From CADEED01 sp020442965 (GTDB lineage: Bacteria > Pseudomonadota > Gammaproteobacteria > Steroidobacterales > Steroidobacteraceae), in NCBI GenBank assembly GCA_041395525.1, contig JAWLAH010000007.1, positions 62,001-126,000 of the forward strand: DNA of 64,000 nucleotides. Direction: 5' to 3'. The notes beneath the pieces are model-generated. The model did no database searches, was not told the DNA's origin, and worked only from the letters and a program-made list of their open reading frames with translations. This document shows, piece after piece, positions 1 through 10,769 of this stretch; position 1 is the stretch's first letter; the number at the start of each line of letters is the position of its first letter. Position numbers and translations under genes: made by a program.

Positions 1-210
1 ACGCTGACGCTGTCGAAATGGCGCATCCTTTACCCTCGAAGCGAACATCCCGAATGCGGTCGCCGTCGATTTGCACCGTGAGATGCAAGCGATCGCCGCA
101 CAAGGGGTTGTGGCCATCGGCGGCGCCGTCGGCAGGGTCGAGGCTGCCGAAATTTCGCGGTGTCTTGTAGTGATCGAGGATCACGTCGCGGTACAGCTCG
201 CTGAGATCCA

Positions 211-211
<1 letters not shown>
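1..211 (-). CDS. sufU: Fe-S cluster assembly scaffold SufU/NifU-like (C-terminus cut off by window edge)
   Basis: The first 70 residues are visible, starting at a GTG that overlaps the stop of sufS by one base (TAGTG). The reading begins VDLSELYRDVILDHYKTPRN and continues through a CGD motif (NPLCGDRLHL) and a GKGCAIS motif. Both are the usual cysteine-containing motifs of SufU/IscU scaffold proteins, which take sulfur from the cysteine desulfurase and assist Fe-S cluster assembly in the cytoplasm. It is the last visible gene of the SUF operon. The third conserved cysteine would lie outside the window. Confidence 0.9.
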
Positions 212-1475
<1,264 letters not shown>

Positions 1476-1479
<4 letters not shown>

Positions 1480-2795
1480 TTGGCACCGCCTAACAGCCCG
1501 TCCAGCGCGGCGATGTCTTTGAATTGGCCGGCGAGCTCGGCCTCCAGCGACCGGCGCAAAGACTCCGGCTTGATTCCGACGAGCACTTCCTCGATGAATG
1601 CCCATTTGAGCAGGCTGTGAGCCATCTCGCGTTCGATGCCGCGCGACAGCAGATAGAACAGCATCGCGTCGTCCAGTTTACCGGTGGTAGCACCATGCGA
1701 TGCGCGCACATCATCGGTATAGATCTCGAGCTGTGGTCGCAGATCGATCTCGGCTTCGGGACCCGCGAGCAGGCCCTTTAGCATCTGCTGCGAATCCGCG
1801 CCGTGCGCATTCTTGCGGACAATCATTTTGCCATTGAATGCCACACGGCCGCGGCCGGTAGCGATGCCGCGAAACAGCTCGCGCGTCATCGCTCCTGGTG
1901 CCGCATGATCGACAACCGCATACGTATCCAGCGTCTGGTTGCCGGAGGCAACGCAGCCCGCGGTGAGTTCATGTCGCGCGCCCTGGCCTTCCAGACTCAC
2001 GTGCAACGTCGAGCGGGATGCGGCCGCGCCATTGGCGATGCAGTGCAAACGGTACTGGGCATTGGTCGCAAGCCGTGCAGCGAGTGTCTCGATCAGGGTG
2101 CAGCGTGCGCCCAGTTGTTGCAGACGAACGTGATCGAGCGTTGCGTCGCGAGCGAGTTCAATGTCGATGCGGCCGTTGACCAGAGCCGCCGCCGTGCCCA
2201 CCGAGATATGCCGTTCAACGAGCTGCAGTTCGCCGCCCGCGGCCAGATCGATAGCCAGGCGCGGGTATGAACTGCCGGCGCTCGCGTCGGCGGTCGCAAC
2301 GAACAGGACCTCGATCTGACGACGCGCGGCCGACTTGATAGCATCGTTGCGGCCGGGAAGGCCGAGGCTCAGCCCGTCGACGGCGAAGGCATCCGAGACG
2401 AGTGCGAAGCGCGCCTCGCGCGCCGCCGCAGCGTCCGTCGAACGCATCGGACGTCCGGCAATGCCGCTGCTGACGTCACCGGTCGTATCGGCGGACAATC
2501 CTGCAGCTAATCGGCCCTCGACAAACACGTAGCGATCGAAACCCGGCAACGGTGGTGGCAACTCCTGCGTCGTGACGGCGTTGGCGACATCTGGCGAGAC
2601 GAAGCTCGCGCGCCCGAGCGCTCGCAAGTTTGCATAGCGCCAGTTTTCTTCGCGGTTGTCTGGCAGACCATCGGCTACGAGCTGCGCGAGTGCTGCACGA
2701 CGTGCACCGGCGTGCGCCGCGCTCGGCAAGCGCTCGGCAACTGCAGCGTGCTCGGCTTGTAGCCGATCGATGAGATTGTTGCCGCCTGTCGCCAT
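1476..2795 (-). CDS. sufD: Fe-S cluster assembly protein SufD
   Basis: SufD-family beta-helix protein of 439 residues. The C-terminal half carries the SufB/SufD core: FNGKMIVRKNAHGADSQQ, the DVRASHGATTG stretch and the AMLFYLLSRGI motif. In this family SufD pairs with SufB and, with the SufC ATPase, forms the SufBC2D scaffold complex in the cytoplasm. The N-terminal third is variable, as is normal for SufD. It follows sufC by six bases and overlaps the sufS start, so it is an operon member. Confidence 0.94.
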
Positions 2796-2801
2796 ACTGC
2801 T

Positions 2802-3553
<752 letters not shown>

Positions 3554-3557
<4 letters not shown>

Positions 3558-4999
3558 CCAACCGCTCCTTCCAACGTGACCGCGAGCAACGCCTGTGCTT
3601 CGACGGCGAATTCCATCGGCAGTTCCTTGAACACCGACTTGCAAAAGCCACTGACGATCATGTTCACGGCATCTTCTTCGCTGATGCCGCGCTGTAGGCA
3701 ATAGAACAATTGATCCTCGCTGATCTTCGATGTCGAGGCTTCATGTTCGATCGTCGCATCCGGGTTCTTGACCTCGATATAGGGAAAAGTGTGCGCGCCA
3801 CAGTCGCCACCGATCAGCAATGAATCGCACTGCGTAAAATTGCGCGCGCCGTGTGCGGACGGCAGAATCTTGACGAGGCCCCGGTAAGTATTCTGGCCAT
3901 GGCCGGCCGAAATTCCCTTCGAGACGATCGTGCTGCGAGTGTTTGCCCCGATGTGGATCATCTTGGTGCCAGTATCCGCCTGCTGGAAGTTATTAGTCGT
4001 GGCGACAGAATAGAATTCGCCGACCGAGTTCTCGCCGCGCAACACGCAGGATGGATACTTCCAGGTAATTGCCGAACCGGTTTCGACCTGCGTCCAGGAG
4101 ATCTTGGCATTACGGCCGCGGCAGTCACCGCGCTTGGTCACGAAGTTGTAAATGCCGCCGAGGCCCTGTTCATCGCCCGGATACCAGTTTTGTACCGTCG
4201 AGTACTTGATCTGCGCGTCATCCAGTGCGATCAGCTCGACGACTGCGGCATGTAGCTGATTCTCATCGCGCATCGGTGCCGTGCAGCCTTCGAGGTAGCT
4301 CACATGGCTGCCAGCTTCAGCGATTATCAGGGTTCGCTCGAATTGGCCGGTGTTGGCGGCATTGATTCGGAAATACGTCGACAGCTCCATCGGGCAGCGG
4401 ACGCCTTTTGGCACGAACACGAACGAGCCGTCCGTGAACACAGCGGAATTCAATGCGGCGAAAAAGTTGTCAGTGTGCGGAACGACGGTACCCAGATACT
4501 GCTCGATCAGTTCCGGGTGATTCTGTACCGCCTCGGAGAATGATCCAAAGATCACGCCGGCCTCGGCTAGCCGCGCTTTGAACGTGGTAGCAACCGAAAC
4601 GCTGTCGAAAACCGCATCCACCGCGACACCCGCCAGGCGCGCTCGTTCATGTAGTGGTACGCCGAGTTTGTCGTAGGTGGCTAACAGCTTGGGATCCACC
4701 TCGGACAGTGACTTTGGCCCATCGGTCTTGATCTTGGGGGCCGAGTAGTAGGAAATCGCCTGGTAGTCAATCGGCTCGAATCGGACGTGAGCCCAGCGGG
4801 GTTCGCGCATCGTCAGCCAGTGACGCAGCGCGCGCACGCGCCATGCGGTCAGGAATTCAGGTTCGCGCTTCTTCTTTGAGATGAAGCGCACGACGTCTTC
4901 ATCGAGCCCCGGCGGCAGCGTGTCCGCCTCGATATCCGTGACGAAACCGTAGCGATACTGACGGCTGACCAGTGCGTCGAAGTTTTGTGATTCAGTCAT
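3554..4999 (-). CDS. sufB: Fe-S cluster assembly protein SufB
   Basis: SufB of 481 residues, close to the family norm. Recognisable blocks are RAIDYQAISYYSAPK-like text near residue 75, HTDNFFAALNSAVFTDGSF, the TAPMRDENQLHAAVVE block, and the C-terminal HEASTSKISEDQLFYC stretch. SufB is the main cluster-building subunit of SufBC2D. The ATG overlaps the regulator stop (ATGA). Fifty-three codons of open frame upstream of this ATG lie within the regulator gene and are dismissed. Confidence 0.96.
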
Positions 5000-5469
5000 C
5001 GGCGTGATCCAATCGTCGCGACCGCAACGTGAAACTCCTGGGGACGGGCGAGCTGCGGCACGCGCTGTTCGAGCCCCGCGAGTTGGGCGAGACTCACGTC
5101 GTTCAAAGACCGACGTATGGCGAGGTTGAGGCGCTGCCAGGACGTGCCAACGTGGCAATGGCTCTCGATGTCACAATGGCCTTCGCCTGCCGAACAATCC
5201 GTCAGAACCACCGGGCCCTCCACCGCGTCCAGGATTTGGACCGCGGTGATCTCGGCCGCTGGTCGGGCCAGCTGATAGCCTCCGCGCAAGCCACGGACCG
5301 AGTGGACAAGCCCGGCACGCTGCAACTGTTTCAACAACTTGCTGACCGTTGGCAACGCGATACGTGTGGCTTCTGCCAAGGCGGTGGCTGCGTGCAAGCC
5401 ATCGCCATCGGCGGCCATGCGGCCCAGTATCACGGTCGCGTAGTCGGTCATTTTTCCAATTTTGAGCAT
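4996..5469 (-). CDS. Rrf2-family SUF operon regulator (IscR-like)
   Basis: Rrf2 winged-helix regulator of 157 residues. The DNA-binding part spans about residues 1-65, with the LPTVSKLLKQLQRAGLV recognition region and an RGLRGGYQLARP wing. Three cysteines at 92, 99 and 105 (DCSAGEGHC then ESHC) match the Fe-S ligand pattern of this family, so it likely senses cluster status. It is the first gene of the SUF operon and its stop overlaps sufB. A site matching the IscR type 1 core lies 39 bases upstream, which fits negative autoregulation as in xanthomonad SUF regulators. Sensing and autoregulation are inferred. Confidence 0.92.
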   Translation of the reverse strand: MLKIGKMTDYATVILGRMAADGDGLHAATALAEATRIALPTVSKLLKQLQRAGLVHSVRGLRGGYQLARPAAEITAVQILDAVEGPVVLTDCSAGEGHCDIESHCHVGTSWQRLNLAIRRSLNDVSLAQLAGLEQRVPQLARPQEFHVAVATIGSRR

Positions 5470-5507
5470 CTCTTGCGGTCCAATGGCCGCTAGCGCACTG
5501 CAACTAG

Positions 5508-5520
5508 GACTATTTTAGTA
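5508..5520 (-). promoter_or_regulatory. Probable Rrf2/IscR-type operator of the SUF operon
   Basis: The plus strand reads GACTATTTTAGTA, matching the core of the published IscR type 1 consensus GACTRWWWYAGTC at 12 of 13 positions. It contains a perfect ACTA-3-TAGT inverted repeat. It lies where the minus-strand promoter of the Rrf2 gene should be and is much more AT-rich than its surroundings. Binding is inferred from sequence and position only. Confidence 0.7.
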
Positions 5521-5657
5521 CTCTTTTGTTCGTGCGCCAAGTGGGGCCGTGCGCCAGGTGTCGTGCCCCGGCGTGGCTGACAAGCGCAAAACGGCGATTC
5601 TGCCGCGGTGAAAGAGCCCGTTTGCTATCCTTCGCGCCCTCGAATTCAGGAGGAATC

Positions 5658-6677
5658 ATGAACCGGAACGATCTCGAAAAAGTAGCTCAGAGCATGGTTG
5701 GCCATGGCCGTGGCATTCTCGCCGCCGATGAAAGCAGCGGCACGATCAAGAAGCGCTTCGACGCCATCAAGCTCGAATCGACCGAAGAGCACCGCCGCAG
5801 CTACCGCGAGATGTTGTTCACGGCACCCGCGGCCGCCGAGTCGATCAGCGGCGTGATTCTTTACGACGAGACAATTCGCCAAAGCTGCAAGGATGGCACG
5901 CCGTTTCCGGTCTACCTCAAGAAGCACAATATCATTCCGGGCATCAAGGTGGACATGGGTGCCAAGCCGCTGGCGGGCTTTCCTGACGAGACGATTACCG
6001 AGGGTCTCGACGGTTTGCGAGAGCGCCTGATCGAGTACTACAATCTCGGCGCGCGTTTCGCCAAGTGGCGCGCGGTGATCGACATTGCCGAGGATATTCC
6101 GAGCCGCTTCGCCATTCAGGCGAATGCACACGCCTTGGCGCGGTATGCGGCCCTCTGCCAGGAGCAGAATATCGTGCCGATCGTCGAGCCAGAGGTGTTG
6201 ATGGATGGGGCGCACACGATCGAACGTTGCGAAGAAGTGACGAGCCACGTCCTGGAACAGACATTTCATGCGCTCGCTCAGCACCGGGTGTACCTCGAGG
6301 GTATGGTGCTGAAGCCGAATATGGTGATCTCGGGAAAAAAGAACGCCAAACGCGCATCGCCCGAACAGGTAGCTGCGGCAACCGTGCGCGTGCTCAAACG
6401 CTATGTACCGACGGCGGTCCCGGGTATCGCGTTCCTGTCGGGTGGCCAAGCGCCCGCCGAGGCCACGCTGCACCTGTCGCTCATCAATCAGCAGCCCCTG
6501 CCATGGAGTCTCACTTTCAGCTACGGGCGCGCGCTGCAGGAATCTGCGCTGGCGGCTTGGGGTGGCAAGCCAACTAACTACGTGGCCGGTCAGAAAGAAT
6601 TTGCGAAGCGTGCCCGATTGAATGGTCTCGCGTCACAGGGAAAATATCAGGCATCGCTCGAGTCGCAGGGTGCCTAG
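5658..6677 (+). CDS. fba: Fructose-bisphosphate aldolase, class I
   Basis: Class I (Schiff-base) aldolase of 339 residues, which cleaves fructose 1,6-bisphosphate to DHAP and glyceraldehyde 3-phosphate in glycolysis and works in reverse in gluconeogenesis. Seen motifs: GILAADESSGTIKKRF at residues 19-34, PIVEPEVL with E177, and the Schiff-base lysine K219 in GMVLKPNM. The C-terminal FSYGRALQ region is also typical. The start is the ATG five bases after a strong AGGAGG ribosome site. The gene stands alone, diverging from the SUF operon. Confidence 0.96.
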   Translation: MNRNDLEKVAQSMVGHGRGILAADESSGTIKKRFDAIKLESTEEHRRSYREMLFTAPAAAESISGVILYDETIRQSCKDGTPFPVYLKKHNIIPGIKVDMGAKPLAGFPDETITEGLDGLRERLIEYYNLGARFAKWRAVIDIAEDIPSRFAIQANAHALARYAALCQEQNIVPIVEPEVLMDGAHTIERCEEVTSHVLEQTFHALAQHRVYLEGMVLKPNMVISGKKNAKRASPEQVAAATVRVLKRYVPTAVPGIAFLSGGQAPAEATLHLSLINQQPLPWSLTFSYGRALQESALAAWGGKPTNYVAGQKEFAKRARLNGLASQGKYQASLESQGA

Positions 6678-6716
6678 ACATTCCGCGACGAGCCGGCGCT
6701 CGAGCTGACTCTCGTC

Positions 6717-7553
6717 ATGCAAGCAGAAGAGGCCCCGCTGTCGGCCAAGGACGAGGCGATCGTCGAGGTGCATGGCGTGCACTATCGAATCGGTGGGCGC
6801 GCGATTTTTTCCGGGCTCGATCTCACGATCCGGCGCGGCCGGGTCACCGCGATCATGGGGCCGTCTGGCACCGGCAAGTCGACGCTGCTGCGGCTTATCA
6901 CGGGACAAAGCACGCAACAGCAAGGCGTCATCAAAGTCTGGGGCGAGGACGTCGCCGCGATGTCGCACGCCACTTTGTTCGCCATGCGGCGACGTATCGG
7001 CATGTTGTTCCAGAGCGGCGCCTTGCTCACCGATCTCAATGTGTATGAGAACGTCGCATTTCCGCTGCGCGAGCATACCGATCTACCCGAGTCGTTGGTT
7101 CGGCAGCTGGTGTTGACCAAGCTGCAGGCAGTCGGTCTGCGTGGCGCCATTGATCTGATGCCGGCCGAGCTGTCGGGGGGTATGACGCGTCGCGTCGCGT
7201 TGGCGCGCGCGATCGTCATGGACCCGGAGCTCTTGATCTACGACGAGCCGTTTGCCGCCCTCGATCCGATTTCAATGGGCGTCATCTTGCGTCTCATACA
7301 AGAAATGAATGACGCGCTGGGGCTTACCAGCATCGTGGTATCGCACGACGTGCGGGAACTGGCGACCATTGCACACGATAGCTACCTGTTGTCTGAGGGC
7401 AAGGTCGTGGCGGCGGGCACACCCCTGGAATTGGAGCAGAGTCAGGATCAAATGGTGCGTCAGTTCATGGACGGTCTGGCTGACGGGCCGGTGCCATTTC
7501 ACTATCCGGCACCCGACTATGTCACGCAGTTATTGGCGGATAGCGGGCAATGA
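6717..7553 (+). CDS. mlaF: Phospholipid transport ATP-binding protein MlaF
   Basis: ABC ATPase of 278 residues with Walker A GPSGTGKST from residue 49, signature LSGGMTRRVALARA and Walker B LLIYDEPFAALDP. The variant signature with MTRR is characteristic of MlaF. It energises the inner-membrane MlaFEDB complex, which moves phospholipids between the inner membrane and periplasmic MlaC to keep outer-membrane asymmetry. Its end overlaps mlaE by four bases (ATGA), and the order mlaFEDCB follows. Confidence 0.95.
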   Translation: MQAEEAPLSAKDEAIVEVHGVHYRIGGRAIFSGLDLTIRRGRVTAIMGPSGTGKSTLLRLITGQSTQQQGVIKVWGEDVAAMSHATLFAMRRRIGMLFQSGALLTDLNVYENVAFPLREHTDLPESLVRQLVLTKLQAVGLRGAIDLMPAELSGGMTRRVALARAIVMDPELLIYDEPFAALDPISMGVILRLIQEMNDALGLTSIVVSHDVRELATIAHDSYLLSEGKVVAAGTPLELEQSQDQMVRQFMDGLADGPVPFHYPAPDYVTQLLADSGQ

Positions 7554-8317
7554 ACGGTCTGCTGGGACTTATCGACCGGCCGGTCCACGCGGTGCGGCGA
7601 ATCGGCGCAACGGTGCTGTTTCTGTTCAAGATCGTCGCGCAAGTACCAGCGGCGCTGCGCAAGCCCGGCTACATCGTCGAGCAGATCTACAATGCCGGCG
7701 GCCGCTCGCTCATTATCATCATGTTGTCGGGCCTGTTCGTCGGCATGGTGCTGGGACTGCAGGGATTCGATCTGCTGCAGCGTTTTGGATCCGAAGACGC
7801 GCTCGGAGTCGCAGCGGCCTTGGGGCTGCTGAAGGAACTCGGGCCGGTTGTGACCGCGCTGCTGTTCGCGGGGCGCGCCGGTACGGCATTGACTTCCGAG
7901 ATCGGCCTGATGCGCGCCACCGATCAACTAACAGCCATGCAGATGATGGCGGTCGATCCCGTGCGGCGAGTGGTTGCGCCACGATTTCTCGGCGGCCTGA
8001 TCGCTGTGCCGCTCCTGACAGCGATTTTCAACGTCGTCGGCGTGTTCGGCGCGCAGTTGATAGGCGTCAGCGTGATGGGCGTCGATTCCGGATCGTTCTG
8101 GTCACAGATGCAGAGTGCGGTGCAAACGGATGACGTCATGGAAGGCATCATCAAGAGTATCGTATTCGGTGCCGCTTGCAGTCTGGTGGCCGTTTACGAG
8201 GGTTACCATGCTGCGCCGACAGCCGCCGGCGTCGGACTTGCGACAACCAGCACAGTGGTTACTTCTTCGGTCTTGATCCTGTTTCTCGATTACATCCTGA
8301 CCGCGGCGTTCCTTTGA
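7550..8317 (+). CDS. mlaE: Phospholipid transport permease MlaE
   Basis: Integral membrane protein of 255 residues with about five to six hydrophobic segments (for example LIIIMLSGLFVGMVLGLQG near residue 55 and the C-terminal VLILFLDYILTAAFL). The ELGPVVTALLFAGRAGTALTSEIG block is the MlaE/permease family core. It forms the membrane dimer of the MlaFEDB complex. The ATG overlaps the mlaF stop, so translation is probably coupled. Confidence 0.95.
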   Translation: MNGLLGLIDRPVHAVRRIGATVLFLFKIVAQVPAALRKPGYIVEQIYNAGGRSLIIIMLSGLFVGMVLGLQGFDLLQRFGSEDALGVAAALGLLKELGPVVTALLFAGRAGTALTSEIGLMRATDQLTAMQMMAVDPVRRVVAPRFLGGLIAVPLLTAIFNVVGVFGAQLIGVSVMGVDSGSFWSQMQSAVQTDDVMEGIIKSIVFGAACSLVAVYEGYHAAPTAAGVGLATTSTVVTSSVLILFLDYILTAAFL

Positions 8318-8336
8318 TCACCCAAGAGACAAGCGT

Positions 8337-8870
8337 CTGAAGAACACTCGTTCACTCGAACTCGGCACCGGGCTGTTCGTGCTACTGGGCTTCGCGGCGC
8401 TGCTTTTTCTCACCACGCAATTGCCGAGCAGCGGGTTCAAGTTTGCCGGTAGCAGCAGCGGCTATCGGCTCACCGCCTATTTCGACAATGTTGGCGACCT
8501 CAAGAATGGCTCGCCCGTGACGATGGGGGGTGTGCGTATCGGCCGAGTCGAGTCGGTCAGTTATGATTCCTCGCAGTTCAAAGCGGTCGTTGTGTTGCGA
8601 ATCGACGACAACTATCGCCAGATTCCGGATGACAGCGATGCGAGTATCCAGACTGCCGGTCTGCTGGGCGGAAAATACGTCGGAATTGGTCCGGGTGGCT
8701 CGGAAACCTTCTTCAAAGATGGCGGTCAGATAGAGTTTACGCAATCGGCCATCGTGCTGGAGACGCTCATCAACCGGTTCTTTGCGAATTTCGCTTCGGG
8801 TCAGTCTAAGAGCGACCAGTCGGCCGGTGCTGGCGCGAAAGCAACAGTGGCGCCAGGCAAGAGTGACTGA
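8337..8870 (+). CDS. mlaD: MCE-domain phospholipid-binding protein MlaD (start codon uncertain)
   Basis: MlaD: an N-terminal membrane anchor (ELGTGLFVLLGFAALLFL) followed by one MCE domain (TAYFDNVGDLKNGSPVTMGGVRIG and onward) and a low-complexity tail, 177 residues. It forms the periplasmic ring of the Mla complex. No ATG exists in frame. The family-like N-terminus KNTRSLELGTG is preceded by CTG, which I take as the start; it lies about eight bases after an AAGAGA stretch. A GTG inside the membrane anchor (8379) would cut the anchor short. A lost base upstream is the alternative explanation. Confidence 0.88.
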   Translation: MKNTRSLELGTGLFVLLGFAALLFLTTQLPSSGFKFAGSSSGYRLTAYFDNVGDLKNGSPVTMGGVRIGRVESVSYDSSQFKAVVVLRIDDNYRQIPDDSDASIQTAGLLGGKYVGIGPGGSETFFKDGGQIEFTQSAIVLETLINRFFANFASGQSKSDQSAGAGAKATVAPGKSD

Positions 8871-8895
8871 CAGAGCAACAGCGGGAGAGTACGTA

Positions 8896-9570
8896 ATGGG
8901 GCGTCGATGGATCAGTGTCGTAGCGGCGATCGCGTTCGCGCAGATTGGGCTGATCGCCAGCTTGCCGTTGTCTGCGATCGAGCGGTCGGTTGATGCAAGC
9001 GATCCGCGTGCGTTGATCGACAGCACCTCGCGCATCCTGCTCGATCAGATCGGCTTGCACCGTGACGATTTTCGCAAGCATCCGGCCAAACTGCGCGCGC
9101 TGGCCGACCAAGTGTTGTTGCCGCATTTCGATACGCAGCTGGCCGCACAACGTGTGCTCGCGCAGCATTGGCGTACCGCGACACCGGAGCAACGCAAGCG
9201 CTTCGTCGAAGCTTTCTATAACTCCTTGTTAGCCCAATATTCCGACGCGCTCGTGAATTTTACCTCCGATCGCTATGAGGTACTCCCAGCGCGGATCAAC
9301 GAGGCGCAAACCGCTGCCACCGTCCCGACCAAGATTCGTCGCTCCAACGGCGAGCAGATCCCGGTCAACTTCAGTCTACGCAAAGCGCCGGAAGGCTGGA
9401 GAGTGTGGGATATCACGGTCGAAGGCATTAGTTACATCAAGAGCTTTCAGGCTGATTTCGGCGCCGAGATTTCTCAGAAGGGTCTGGAGGCCGTCATACA
9501 GCGGCTCGAGGCTCAGGGCGCCAAGGTAGACGACACGCGGACCGCAACCGCAACCCAAGTCAATCAATGA
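8896..9570 (+). CDS. mlaC: Periplasmic phospholipid shuttle MlaC
   Basis: MlaC/Ttg2D-family protein of 224 residues. A Sec signal peptide covers about residues 1-28 (basic MGRRW, hydrophobic VVAAIAFAQIGLIASLPLSA). The mature part has the family text HFDTQLAAQRVLAQHWRTATPEQR, FNSLLAQYSDAL-like helix and VWDITVEGISYIKSF. It carries phospholipid across the periplasm between MlaA at the outer membrane and MlaD. The ATG follows a GGGAGAG ribosome site. It overlaps mlaB by four bases. Confidence 0.94.
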   Translation: MGRRWISVVAAIAFAQIGLIASLPLSAIERSVDASDPRALIDSTSRILLDQIGLHRDDFRKHPAKLRALADQVLLPHFDTQLAAQRVLAQHWRTATPEQRKRFVEAFYNSLLAQYSDALVNFTSDRYEVLPARINEAQTAATVPTKIRRSNGEQIPVNFSLRKAPEGWRVWDITVEGISYIKSFQADFGAEISQKGLEAVIQRLEAQGAKVDDTRTATATQVNQ

Positions 9571-9905
9571 CGGCGCCGAACGAGGCCGGGCCTGCGTCCG
9601 CCGCAGCGGGTGTCCAGGTGCGGTCGACGGCCGATGGCAAACTCACGGTCGTCGGCGAACTCAGCTTCAGAACCGCTCGCTCCGCGTGTCGCGACGGCGA
9701 ACGCGCGCTCAATGCCAGTTCGGTGCCGATTGTCACGGTCGATTGTGTCGGCGTGACTCGCGCCGACAGCGCTGGAGTTGCCGTGCTGATCGAATGGCTG
9801 CGCTATGCGCGGCGCGCAGGGCGCGAACTGCGTTTCGAGAACTTGCCGGCTGCCGTCCTAGCCATCGCCCGCATCAGCGAAGTAGATCAGCTATTGTTAG
9901 CCTGA
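9567..9905 (+). CDS. mlaB: STAS-domain protein MlaB
   Basis: Single STAS domain of 112 residues (TVDCVGVTRADSAGVAVLIEW is the diagnostic stretch with the conserved DSAG). In the Mla system MlaB binds the MlaF ATPase and is needed for complex stability and activity. The start ATG overlaps the mlaC stop. The 3' end overlaps the end of the opposing mlaA by nine bases, so the two Mla transcription units converge directly. Confidence 0.92.
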   Translation: MTAPNEAGPASAAAGVQVRSTADGKLTVVGELSFRTARSACRDGERALNASSVPIVTVDCVGVTRADSAGVAVLIEWLRYARRAGRELRFENLPAAVLAIARISEVDQLLLA

Positions 9906-10712
9906 AGTCGAGCCGCTCGCGGGTGGTGGGATTGCGGGCGGTACCGCATCGGCTGGCGCCGTGTCCGTGTCATCGGTTGGCGCATCGAAGCTCGGATCTT
10001 CTGGCGGTTCCTCGATAACCTGGCCATCCTGAATCTGCGAGAGGCGCCGCTGCCGCCAAACGTTGCGCAGAAAAGCGTAGCGATCGAACACGTTCTCCAT
10101 GGGCTTCTCGAGCACTAACAGCTGCGCGCGAGTATCGATCACACTGAGAATATTGGCGGCGACGCGCGCGTCGGAGGTGCCGACGAGATTCTTCGGGTCC
10201 ATCAATTTGTCGACGATTTTCGCTGGCGCATCACGCACGTTGGATGGGCCAAGAATCGGCAGCATCAGATAGGGCCCGGCCGGTACGCCCCAGACAGCCA
10301 ATGTTTGACCGAAGTCTTCGTCGTTGCGTCGCAAGCCGACGTCGGTGGCCGGATCGAGGATGCCGCCGACACCGACTACGGTGTTCAGCAGGAACCGGCC
10401 CGTGTCGCGACCCGCCTGCCTGAATTTACCCTGCAGCGCCGCATTGACCGCCGTGACCGGGTAGGTAATGTTATCCAGGAAATTGGACACGCCAGTGCGG
10501 ATCGGGCGCGGCGTCACTTTGCGATAGGCTTTCGCAACGGGTTTGGCCACCGCGCGATCGAGACCGTCATTGAATCTGTAGACGGAGCGATTCACTCGTT
10601 CCCACGGATCGCCCGGATCGGGTGCGCTGCCCGCGGGAATGGTGGTGCAACCGCTGAGCATTATCCAGGACAGGAGGGCGGCGGCAAACGCCCGACGACG
10701 GAATGGATACAT
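9897..10712 (-). CDS. mlaA: Outer-membrane lipoprotein MlaA (VacJ)
   Basis: VacJ-family lipoprotein of 271 residues. The lipobox LSGC places the lipidated cysteine at residue 22. The family hallmark DPWERVNRSVYRFNDGLD follows at about residues 35-52, then LPILGPSNVRD and LMDPKNLV. MlaA removes misplaced phospholipid from the outer leaflet of the outer membrane and passes it to MlaC. The C-terminus is an acidic, proline-rich tail. It is encoded opposite to mlaFEDCB, so its dosage is likely controlled separately. Confidence 0.95.
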   Translation of the reverse strand: MYPFRRRAFAAALLSWIMLSGCTTIPAGSAPDPGDPWERVNRSVYRFNDGLDRAVAKPVAKAYRKVTPRPIRTGVSNFLDNITYPVTAVNAALQGKFRQAGRDTGRFLLNTVVGVGGILDPATDVGLRRNDEDFGQTLAVWGVPAGPYLMLPILGPSNVRDAPAKIVDKLMDPKNLVGTSDARVAANILSVIDTRAQLLVLEKPMENVFDRYAFLRNVWRQRRLSQIQDGQVIEEPPEDPSFDAPTDDTDTAPADAVPPAIPPPASGSTSG

Positions 10713-10769
10713 GCGCGAATTCTAGCAGGGCGGCATCAGGGTTGTGAGTGGCGAAACCGTCGCCGATCG

